This document shows, piece by piece, positions 1-5,798 of a stretch of 5,798 bases of DNA. This DNA comes from Candidatus Atribacteria bacterium 4572_76 (lineage in GTDB: Bacteria > Atribacterota > Phoenicimicrobiia > Phoenicimicrobiales > Phoenicimicrobiaceae), in assembly GCA_002084865.1 (NCBI GenBank), contig NBMG01000106.1:1-5798 (forward strand), read 5' to 3'. The first letter of the stretch is position 1, and every line of letters starts with the position of its first letter. The notes beneath the pieces were generated by a model. The model saw nothing but the letters and a program-made list of their open reading frames with translations. It was not told the DNA's origin and ran no database searches. Position numbers and translations under genes: made by a program.

Positions 1-34
1 GAGAATGTATAAAAAAGAAAGGATTAAAAATTGA
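1..34 (+). other. 3' tail of an upstream gene (possibly sbcD), partial
   Basis: Two readings are possible for the gene that ends here. One frame gives a tail RMYKKERIKN and stops at TGA 32-34, overlapping the TTG start of the next gene as TTGA. The other frame stops at TAA 10-12 and leaves an 18-base gap. Both are normal spacings inside an operon. Genes of the SbcC/Rad50 family usually follow sbcD/mre11, the partner nuclease, so sbcD is the natural guess. That rests on gene order only, since the visible residues are not diagnostic. Confidence 0.3.
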
Positions 35-2622
35 TTCCGGTAAAATTAGCCCTAAAAAATTTTTTAAGTTATGGTGAAGATGTTCCTCCTCTTGATTTTA
101 CCCAATTTCATATTGCCTGTCTTTCGGGTCATAATGGTCAGGGGAAATCTGCCCTTCTGGATGCTTTAACCTGGGCAGTATGGGGAGAAGGAAGAAAAGC
201 CAGTCAGGAGAAAAAGGCTGATAGCAGTCTTCTACGGATAGGCCAGAAAGATATGCAGGTGGAATTTGTATTTGATTTGGAGGGAGATAGATACCGAATT
301 ATCAGAGATTATTCTATTACAGGGAAAAGTTCCCGCTCTGGTTTAGAATTTCAGGTTCGCGAACAAAAAGAAAATAATGAATATGTTTCTCTCACCGGTT
401 CTTCCATTCGAAAAACCCAGGAAAAAATTACCAAAACTTTAAGGATAGATTATCAGACCTTTATTAATTCTGCTTTCATCCTTCAGGGGCGAATAGATGA
501 ATTTAGCCGAAAGAGCGCCCGGGAAAGAAAGGAAATTTTATCTGAGATTTTAGGTCTTTCCCGTTATGATGAACTGGCTAATCTGGCCAAGTCCCATCTT
601 AGAGAAATTAATAATATTATCATGACCAAAGAGAGCAGATTGGAATATATCTATCAGGAAACAGCCAATCTTGATTTCTATAAAGAGAAGATAAAGGAAT
701 TATCAGAAAGTTATAAAGAAATTTCCCAAAAGATAAAGACAGAAGAAGTAAAAGTAGGCAAATTAAAAGAGGCGATTAATATCCTAAAACATAAAAGCGA
801 ACAATGCGACGAATTGGAAAGCCGAATAGAACAGCAAAGGCAAGAAATTATGCGGGGGCAAAAAGAGATTGAATTAAGAAAAAAAGAAATTGTAGATTGC
901 CAGAGGATAATTTCCCAAAAAGAGAAAGTTTTAAATGATTTTAAGAATTATCAGAAATTTAATGCCGAAAACAATGAATTTAGCCGAAAGCTCCAGCAAA
1001 TCAGAAAAATAGAAGAGGAAAAAGTCCTTACCCAGAGAAGGGTAGAAAACGAGAGGGCAGATTTGGAAGTAGAAGTCAGGAATAAAAAGGACAGATATAA
1101 AGATTTAGAAGTTAAGGTCGAGCAGGGGACAAAAAATAGAGTTAAGATTTTGGAATTAGAAAAAAAGATGGAAGAGATAAAGTTATTCGAAGAGCAGAGA
1201 GAGGAAATTCGGCAAAAGGGCAGCGAACTTAACATAAAAATAAACAGCATTAAAGGTCAGATAGAAAGATTAGAAAAGGATAACAAAGATAATCAAGAAA
1301 AACTGCGTCTGTTAAGAGAGAATCCGGAGGGAGAATGTCCTTTATGTGAGGCAAAATTAAATTCAGAGAGAAAGAGGAAGATTGAAGATAATATAAATAA
1401 AGAAATTGGTTTAAATCTTAAAAGGATAGAGAAATTAAAAAAAGGGGCAGAGGAGTCGAGCAAACAGAGAGACAGGTTGGCGGAAAAATGGAGAGAGATT
1501 AATCAAAGATTAAAAGATAAAGATATCTGGCAGAAGAAGTTAAGCAAGGCGCATTTTGAATACGAAGAATCTAAACAAGCCGCAAAATTGATGGTTGGCT
1601 TACAGGGGGAGATTAAAAAAATAGAAAAAACTATCCGGGAGAAGGATTACGCCCTGGAAGGACAGAAAAGATTAAAAGAGCTTGAAGAGCAAATTAAAAA
1701 TATTGGCTATGATGAAGAAAGACATCGTAAGCTTAACCGTAAGATTGAAGAGTTAAGTAATGCTCCTCTGGAAAAAGCAAAATTAGAAGAAGCAGAGAAA
1801 AAGATTAATTCTTTAAGGGACGGACTGTCTGAATTAAAAGAAAATTATCAACAGAAAGAATTATATTTAAAAGATTTGGAAAAAAAGAAGGAGAAAATAA
1901 GAGGAGAATTAAAAGAGCTTCCTTCCCTGAAAGAAAAATTAGTTCAAGAGGAACAGATATTAAATTCTGGTCAGACCCTTAAAGATAAAATTTTAGAAGA
2001 AAGGGGAGGGTATCAGAGCAAATTCGACCAGTGTCTTAAATTGGGAAAAGAGAAGAAAAAGATAGATAAAGAATTGGAAAAAAGTAAAAAAGAACAGAAT
2101 ATCTATGAGAAGTTGATTGTTGCTTTCGGGAAAAATGGAATTCAAGCTCTGATTATCGAAAATGTCTTACCGGAGATAGAAGAAGAAGCCAATGACCTGT
2201 TGGCTAAATTAACCAATAACGGTACCCAGATTTCTATCGAGTCTTTACGGGATTTAAAGAGCGGAGGGATAAAAGAGACCCTGGATATCAAGATAAGTGA
2301 TGAATTGGGAATCCGGGACTATGAGTTGTATAGCGGAGGAGAGGCTTTTAGGATAGATTTTTCTTTAAGGATAGCTCTATCCAAGTTGCTGACCAGGAGG
2401 GCAGGGACTAAATTAAGGACTCTGGTAATGGACGAGGGGTTTGGTACTCAGGATGAAGAAGGAATAGATAATCTGGTACAGGCTATTCAATCTATAAGTG
2501 AAGATTTTGATAAAATATTAGTCATCACTCATCTGGAATCATTAAAGGATGCCTTCCCGGTAAGAATTGAGGTAACCAAACTTCCTGAAGTTGGTTCCCG
2601 ATTTGAGATTATAAAAAATTAA
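31..2622 (+). CDS. sbcC: SbcC/Rad50-type DNA repair ATPase, complete
   Basis: This is the SMC-like ATPase subunit of the SbcCD (Rad50-Mre11) complex, which acts in the cytoplasm to tether DNA ends and open hairpins or blocked ends for its nuclease partner. Seen in the sequence: Walker A GHNGQGKS (33-40), Q-loop glutamine 152 in FILQGR, a long charged coiled coil (about 190-430), a zinc hook CPLC (436-439), the returning coil (about 445-690), signature motif YSGGE (767-771), Walker B LVMDE (798-802) with the D-loop GTQD (805-808), and H-loop His834. At 863 aa it is close to archaeal Rad50 and shorter than E. coli SbcC (1048 aa). The start is TTG at 31: AAAGGAT lies 7 bases upstream, and the protein then begins in the family style, MIPVKLALKNFLSYG. 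No frame lesion is visible. Family assignment is secure. The partner nuclease gene is outside the window, so complex formation is inferred. Confidence 0.96.
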   Translation: MIPVKLALKNFLSYGEDVPPLDFTQFHIACLSGHNGQGKSALLDALTWAVWGEGRKASQEKKADSSLLRIGQKDMQVEFVFDLEGDRYRIIRDYSITGKSSRSGLEFQVREQKENNEYVSLTGSSIRKTQEKITKTLRIDYQTFINSAFILQGRIDEFSRKSARERKEILSEILGLSRYDELANLAKSHLREINNIIMTKESRLEYIYQETANLDFYKEKIKELSESYKEISQKIKTEEVKVGKLKEAINILKHKSEQCDELESRIEQQRQEIMRGQKEIELRKKEIVDCQRIISQKEKVLNDFKNYQKFNAENNEFSRKLQQIRKIEEEKVLTQRRVENERADLEVEVRNKKDRYKDLEVKVEQGTKNRVKILELEKKMEEIKLFEEQREEIRQKGSELNIKINSIKGQIERLEKDNKDNQEKLRLLRENPEGECPLCEAKLNSERKRKIEDNINKEIGLNLKRIEKLKKGAEESSKQRDRLAEKWREINQRLKDKDIWQKKLSKAHFEYEESKQAAKLMVGLQGEIKKIEKTIREKDYALEGQKRLKELEEQIKNIGYDEERHRKLNRKIEELSNAPLEKAKLEEAEKKINSLRDGLSELKENYQQKELYLKDLEKKKEKIRGELKELPSLKEKLVQEEQILNSGQTLKDKILEERGGYQSKFDQCLKLGKEKKKIDKELEKSKKEQNIYEKLIVAFGKNGIQALIIENVLPEIEEEANDLLAKLTNNGTQISIESLRDLKSGGIKETLDIKISDELGIRDYELYSGGEAFRIDFSLRIALSKLLTRRAGTKLRTLVMDEGFGTQDEEGIDNLVQAIQSISEDFDKILVITHLESLKDAFPVRIEVTKLPEVGSRFEIIKN

Positions 2623-2649
2623 AAAAATTATAATATTTTATGCAGGAAT

Positions 2650-2678
2650 TTGTAAAGTAATGTTGAATATACTAATAT
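2650..2678 (+). promoter_or_regulatory. candidate sigma-70-type promoter
   Basis: TTGTAA (2650-2655) and TAATAT (2673-2678) are separated by exactly 17 bases, and each matches four of six consensus positions. Transcription would begin near 2685, ahead of the transporter operon and its palindromes. The surroundings are very AT-rich, so boxes of this quality arise by chance. Position between two differently functioning genes is the main support. Confidence 0.22.
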
Positions 2679-2694
2679 ATAGGAAGTTTCAGTC

Positions 2695-2709
2695 CGTAAT
2701 GGCATTACG
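2695..2709. repeat. short perfect palindrome CGTAATG-G-CATTACG
   Basis: Seven bases are repeated inverted around one central G. It could be an operator half-site pair for a transcription factor acting on the transporter operon, since it lies just downstream of the candidate promoter. It could instead be part of the adjoining repeat cluster. No regulator is encoded nearby and no second copy is seen in the window, so its role is open. Confidence 0.4.
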
Positions 2710-2724
2710 AGCGACCTCAGAAAA

Positions 2725-2747
2725 GTAGGGGCGTATTGCATACGCCC
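2725..2747. repeat. GTAGGGG palindromic repeat, unit 1
   Basis: GTAGGGGCGTATTGCATACG followed by CCC. GGGCGTAT (2729-2736) and ATACGCCC (2740-2747) form a perfect 8-bp inverted repeat around TGC. It shares the left end GTAGGGG with unit 2, which begins 36 bases later, while the stem sequence differs. Shared edge plus differing self-complementary core is typical of small dispersed palindromic repeats between genes. There is no T-run after it, so it is not a standard terminator. Confidence 0.65.
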
Positions 2748-2760
2748 TCAATATAAAAAG

Positions 2761-2784
2761 GTAGGGGTTTGATTCATCAAACCC
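2761..2784. repeat. GTAGGGG palindromic repeat, unit 2
   Basis: The unit starts GTAGGGG like unit 1. GGGTTTGAT (2765-2773) and ATCAAACCC (2776-2784) make a perfect 9-bp inverted repeat with a 2-base centre TC. The 13 bases between the units are AT-rich (TCAATATAAAAAG). Transcribed, each unit would fold into a hairpin in the leader of the transporter message, but without a following T-run. Whether they recur elsewhere in the genome cannot be seen here. Confidence 0.65.
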
Positions 2785-2826
2785 ATAAAAAAGACGGGTC
2801 GGATATGAACATCCTCTGACAGTGCG

Positions 2827-2837
2827 AAGGGAGGTGA
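2827..2837 (+). promoter_or_regulatory. orphan Shine-Dalgarno sequence of the binding protein gene
   Basis: AAGGGAGGTGA is a near-perfect match to the anti-Shine-Dalgarno complement, yet no ATG, GTG or TTG follows at a usable distance in the frame of the binding protein. TAG at 2848-2850 closes the frame that leads into the KKVTI segment. This appears to be the original ribosome binding site, left in place after the start codon and signal peptide region were lost. Confidence 0.55.
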
Positions 2838-2859
2838 AGGAAGAATTTAGTTAATAAGA

Positions 2860-3905
2860 AATAAGAAAAAAGTTACAATAGACTCATGAAGACCCGAATA
2901 GAACCGAAATCGAGAACAGATATATTACCGAATTTGAGCAGGCAAACCCGGGAGTCACCATCAAAAGAGTTACCAGCGGTTCAGGTAAAATTCAAGAACT
3001 TATTCTCACTGCTTTTGCTGCTAATCAGGGACCGGATATCTTCAATATGTCTATTGAAGATGAATATGCTTACATAGTAAATGAGCGGCTTGCTCCTGTT
3101 GACTTTAAGGCTGCCGGTTATCCCAACCTTCAAGCAGTTTATGATGCTTATATTCCCGGGGTGAATTCGTGATGGAGAGATACTTCAAAGAAGAGGATTT
3201 GATTTTAGATATCCTTATTATCTTGTTTCTACTGTTCCCATGGTTGAACAGCTTGGTGGGAAATTAATCAGTGATGACGGAAAAACAGCTATCGTTAATG
3301 ATGAAGCCTGGCTAAAATTTTTAAAATTTATGCAGGAGTGGGGTCCTAACGGAAGAAATCTCGGTTCTCCGACTTATACCAATGCCCGAAAGCTTTTCAA
3401 TAAGGATAATAATGATATAGGTATGTGCCTTACCGGTCTCTACCAACAGGGAAGGATCAAGAGTGACAACCCTGATTTCTACAACAGTGGTGAATGGATG
3501 GTCGTTCCCTTCCCGAAATTTAAAGATGCAGTGAAAGACGTCCCCGCCGCTTACTATGGACATTATTATATGGTCAATGGGCAGAAACCGAAAGAAAATC
3601 AACAGATGGCTTGGAAATTTGTTGCCTATATGCTCAGCCATCCTGAAGAATATCTGACCAAAGTCAATATTGTCCAGCCTACAGTTAAACTTATGAATTC
3701 AGAGACCTATAAGTCTATGCCTTATTCTGATGTATTTACCAACGATATGGCCAAGGGTCATGTGGTATATTACGGGGAAAATAGTGCAAAAATTCAGTCT
3801 CACATCAGAGAAGCAGTAGAATCAGTAATGTTAGCCGGCGTCTCACCGGAAGATGCATTGAAAACATTAAAGAGGAAAGTACAGGAAGTACTCGACGAAG
3901 GGTAA
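2860..3905 (+). pseudogene. sugar ABC transporter solute-binding protein (family 1), disrupted
   Basis: This is the remains of the extracellular lipoprotein or periplasmic binding component of a CUT1 sugar importer. Three pieces in three frames can be read. Bases 2860-2880 give NKKKVTI. Bases 2882-3169 give 96 codons starting THEDPNR, with the characteristic FEQANPGV and LTAFAANQGPDIF segments, ending at TGA 3170-3172. Bases 3165-3902 give 246 codons starting IRDGEILQRRGFDF, running through the C-terminal lobe to EVLDEG and TAA 3903-3905. Family members are usually about 400-430 aa with a signal peptide. Here the start codon and signal peptide are missing, and roughly 55-65 residues (estimated from family layout) are missing between the second and third pieces. 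Inserting the two bases TG before 2881 would restore VTIWTHEDP, a standard mature N-terminus. No other in-frame stops occur in the pieces. Substrate cannot be told. Assembly error is an alternative to true decay. Confidence 0.85.
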
Positions 3906-3925
3906 TAATTTTTTAATTAAAACCG

Positions 3926-3961
3926 CAGGGCTGGGTTATTATTTAACTTAGCCCTGTTTTT
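3926..3961 (+). terminator. Rho-independent terminator or attenuator after the binding protein gene
   Basis: CAGGGCT (3926-3932) pairs with AGCCCTG (3950-3956). GGGTT (3933-3937) extends the stem against AACTT (3945-3949) with two G-U pairs. This gives a 12-bp RNA stem with a 7-base loop, followed directly by TTTTT (3957-3961). It sits 20 bases after the stop of the binding protein gene and before the Shine-Dalgarno of the first permease. A partial terminator at this point in sugar ABC operons lets most transcripts end after the binding protein, giving it in excess. A 12-base palindrome TTTTAATTAAAA (3911-3922) precedes it. Confidence 0.8.
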
Positions 3962-3982
3962 ATCACAGGAGGAGTGTATTTA

Positions 3983-4820
3983 ATGAGCAAACGAATATCA
4001 ACTTATAGTATTGAACGGAAAAAAGCCCGCTGGGGATGGATATTCGTTACTCCCACACTTATCTTTTTTTCCATCTTTAGTTTTTATCCGATTTTTAATG
4101 CCCTTTATACAAGTCTATTCAAGAAAAAACTGTTATCGTTAAAACCGCCTGATTTCATCGGGCTTGATAATTATATTTATCTTCTTAAATCTCCGGATTT
4201 CTGGAACTCTATAAGAGCTACGGTGGTTTTTACTTTGGGAACTTTTGATTGCATATTACTCTCCCGCTGTTTTATCCTCTGTAGTGGCTGCGGTAATCTG
4301 GCTGCTTATCTTTGACCCCCGGGGGTTGGGTAATCAATGGACAAATATGATTATGAACACTCCCGGTATTGACCACAAGTGGCTGGCTAATTCAGTAATG
4401 GTTCAAATGTCTACCATGATGGTTTATTTTTGGAAATATGTGGGTTACTTCACTATCATCTTTATTGTGGGGCTGGCATCGATTCCTCAAAGTATCTATG
4501 AAGCTGCTAAAATAGATGGGGCAAATGATTGGAAAAATTTTTGGTATATCACTCTCCCTCTTTTAAAGCCGACTACTATTTTAGTTTCTATTATGTCTAT
4601 GCTTCAGTGCCTAAAAACCTTCAGCACCCAGTATTTATTTACTCAAGGAGGAGCACCTTTAGCTCCTATAAATGTAATAACTTTGAATATTTTTCATACT
4701 GCTATAAGAGATCATCGGATTGGCAGGGCAAGTGCTATGAGTATTATTTTATTTGTTATAATGCTATTATTTACCTGGCTACAATTTAAATCTTCCCGAG
4801 CTGATGAAATCAGTTATTAA
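3983..4820 (+). pseudogene. sugar ABC transporter permease, MalF/UgpA-like, frameshifted by internal deletion
   Basis: Inner-membrane subunit of a CUT1 sugar importer. The start is ATG 3983, with AGGAGGAG (3967-3974) 8 bases upstream; a GTG at 3974 lies inside that site and is unlikely. The first piece (88 codons, to about 4246) has the cytoplasmic basic N-terminus, the first membrane helix (WGWIFVTPTLIFFSIFSFY) and the periplasmic FIGLDNY segment, and stops at VVFTLGTF. The second piece (about 4248-4817, 190 codons, another frame) resumes at IAYYSPAVLSSVV. It carries the remaining helices and the EAA loop EAAKIDGAN...LPLLKP (about 4500-4571), which contacts the ATPase. Around 25-30 residues covering the next helix and the following basic loop are absent between the pieces, by comparison with family layout. 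Read straight through, the first frame ends at 4315 after a non-homologous tail. The second piece has no good start or ribosome binding site of its own. Confidence 0.85.
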
Positions 4821-4834
4821 GGAGAATATTTTTT

Positions 4835-5485
4835 ATGAGTTCTACTTTACAAAGGAAAAGGAATAAAATTCACCGACAATCCTTAATAATAGATATATTT
4901 ATCTGGGTATTTCTCATTTTGGCAGCCCTATTTATTCTTGCTCCTACCATATTTATGTTTACTGCCTCCTTAATGCCGGCAAATGATATTTTAAAAATGC
5001 CATATCGTTGGATCCCGAAAGGTTTCTACTGGCAGAACTATTGGCAGGGAATAAAGGGTAATGACGGAAGCTTTATCTATATCAGAAATATTTTTAACTC
5101 CCTAATAGTAGCTTCCGTGGTAGCTGCTACTACGGTAATTTTCTCAGCTCTGGCAGGATTTGGTTTAGCGAAATATCATTTTAAGGGTAGAACTTTGGTC
5201 TTTATGATAATTATGGCAACCATGATGATACCTTTTGAGGCCATAATGATCCCCCTTTATCTGGTGACTACCAAATTGGGAATTCAGGATTCTTATGCCG
5301 GGTTAATAGCCCCGTTTTTAGTAAACGCATTTGGCGTGTTTTTAATGAGACAATATTTTATTACTTTCCCTGATGAAATATTAGATGCAGCCAGGATAGA
5401 CGGGGCGAGCGAACTGATGATTTTCAGAACAATTTTTCCTGGGCGGTGCAGCCCTATATTCATCAAGGAAAGGATAATAAAATGA
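4835..5485 (+). pseudogene. sugar ABC transporter permease, MalG/UgpE-like, C-terminally truncated
   Basis: Second inner-membrane subunit of the same importer. ATG 4835 follows TAAGGAG (4818-4824), which overlaps the stop of the preceding permease gene. The frame is 216 codons against about 270-290 in the family. Membrane helices are visible at about 19-42, 84-110, 120-143 and 153-171. The EAA loop begins DAARIDGASE (184-193) and reaches IFRTIFP (196-202). After that the sequence GRCSPIFIKERIIK bears no resemblance to the family and ends at TGA 5483-5485. The missing part is the end of the EAA loop, the last two helices and the C-terminus, about 75-80 residues by family layout. The other frames between 5439 and 5481 (for example LGGAALYSSRKG, then TAA TAA) are not convincing as the family C-terminus either. 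The last four bases overlap the next gene as ATGA. A shortened protein could be translated but should not function. Confidence 0.82.
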
Positions 5486-5798
5486 TTATGAAGGCACTTT
5501 ATATTTTTGATATGGGGGGTGTCTTGGCTTGCAACTTTAATGATATTCCCGTTATATGCGATTATTTGGGAATTACCGAAGAAAATTTTTTCATTTATTC
5601 CGGTGAAAATTATAGAAAACTTCTGGACGGAAAAATTGACAGTAACGAATTTTGGGCAAGATTTTCTTTAAAATATGGTAGGGAAATAAAAGAGGAATTA
5701 TTTGGTAAATTTTTTAACCCGGGAACAATTCAGGGAACAAAGGATATAATAGAACAGCTTAAAAGCAAAAGTGATTCAAGAGTTGTTTGTGGAACTAA
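5482..5798 (+). CDS. HAD-superfamily hydrolase, YihX-like, N-terminal part only
   Basis: The first 105 codons of a HAD phosphatase-fold protein are present and the gene runs off the window. Motif I is FDMGGVL (9-15), with the presumed nucleophile Asp10. The second catalytic-loop aspartate usual in HAD phosphatases is a glycine (position 12), as also in YihX-type proteins (FDLGNVI). The cap region with KLLDGKIDSNEFWARFS (47-63) matches the spacing of the YihX group. The start of motif II, RVVCGT (100-105), is the last thing seen. ATG 5482 is chosen because AAAGGA (5470-5474 region) lies 7 bases upstream; ATG 5488 would be too far. It overlaps the preceding stop by four bases (ATGA). YihX of E. 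coli removes phosphate from alpha-glucose-1-phosphate, so a sugar-phosphate role would fit a sugar transport operon, but that is inference. Confidence 0.8.
   Translation, partial: MIMKALYIFDMGGVLACNFNDIPVICDYLGITEENFFIYSGENYRKLLDGKIDSNEFWARFSLKYGREIKEELFGKFFNPGTIQGTKDIIEQLKSKSDSRVVCGT

Noticed and set aside
951..1250. Minus-strand 99-codon open frame inside sbcC
   Set aside because: It is the antisense shadow of coiled-coil codons rich in AAA, GAA and GAG, giving a Leu/Ser/Phe-rich product with no recognisable domain.
2620..2640. AT-rich run after sbcC as a terminator
   Set aside because: Only ATTATAAT is self-complementary and there is no GC stem, so it does not meet the form of an intrinsic terminator.
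2798..2820. Possible hairpin GTCGGAT ... ATCC-TCT-GAC ahead of the Shine-Dalgarno
   Set aside because: It has only a 4-bp core and a bulged 3-bp extension, and no known riboswitch pattern is recognisable; chance is likely.
2866..2872. AAAAAAG slippery heptamer as a possible programmed frameshift that would rescue the binding protein
   Set aside because: The slip would occur before the KKVTI segment, whereas the frame change needed lies after it at about 2880. There is also no start codon or signal peptide upstream, and recoding could not replace the missing internal residues at 3165.
2886..3077. A 63-codon open frame starting at ATG 2886
   Set aside because: It overlaps the binding protein remnant in another frame. 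The frame from 2882 gives clear family sequence (FEQANPGV, FAANQGPDIF), while this one gives none.
3321..3641. Minus-strand 106-codon open frame
   Set aside because: It lies wholly opposite the conserved C-terminal piece of the binding protein and has no ribosome binding site or known motif.
4316..4325. CCCCCGGGGG palindrome in AT-rich sequence
   Set aside because: It encodes DPRG within the conserved permease frame and needs no other explanation.
4529..4789. 86-codon open frame within the first permease
   Set aside because: It is an alternate frame of the EAA-loop and helix region; the product is Tyr/Phe-rich and resembles no protein family.

Overview
The window looks like part of a bacterial chromosome from an AT-rich organism with strong AGGAGG-type ribosome binding sites. 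Everything recognised lies on the plus strand. The mix of a Rad50-sized SbcC (863 aa), a CUT1 sugar ABC transporter operon and a YihX-like HAD protein would suit an anaerobic lineage such as Atribacterota or a thermophilic clostridial group. This placement is recall-based inference and weak; nothing in the window fixes the taxon.

Layout. Bases 1-34 hold only the tail of an upstream gene, possibly sbcD. Bases 31-2622 are a complete sbcC/rad50-type DNA repair ATPase gene with every ABC-ATPase motif and a CPLC zinc hook. Bases 2623-2859 are intergenic. They hold a weak promoter candidate, a small palindrome, two tandem palindromes that share the left end GTAGGGG, and a strong Shine-Dalgarno sequence with no start codon behind it. 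Bases 2860-3905 are a family 1 sugar-binding protein gene without its signal peptide and with an internal, out-of-frame gap. A 12-bp hairpin with a T-run follows (3926-3961). Bases 3983-4820 (MalF-like permease) and 4835-5485 (MalG-like permease) are both interrupted. From 5482 to the window end lies the start of an apparently intact HAD-family phosphatase gene.

How the genes relate. The binding protein, two permeases and HAD protein form one colinear unit. The hairpin after the binding protein gene is placed where such operons commonly set a higher level of binding protein than of permease. As written, the transporter cannot be made: each of its three genes lacks a block of conserved sequence and changes reading frame at the gap. 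The retained pieces read cleanly with intact family motifs and no scattered nonsense codons. The damage is therefore either recent, deletion-biased decay or a set of assembly errors, for instance collapse of paralogous transporter operons. The neighbouring 2.6-kb sbcC frame is undamaged.

I found no convincing new biological system. The two items most worth a second look are the clustered out-of-frame deletions and the tandem GTAGGGG palindromes.
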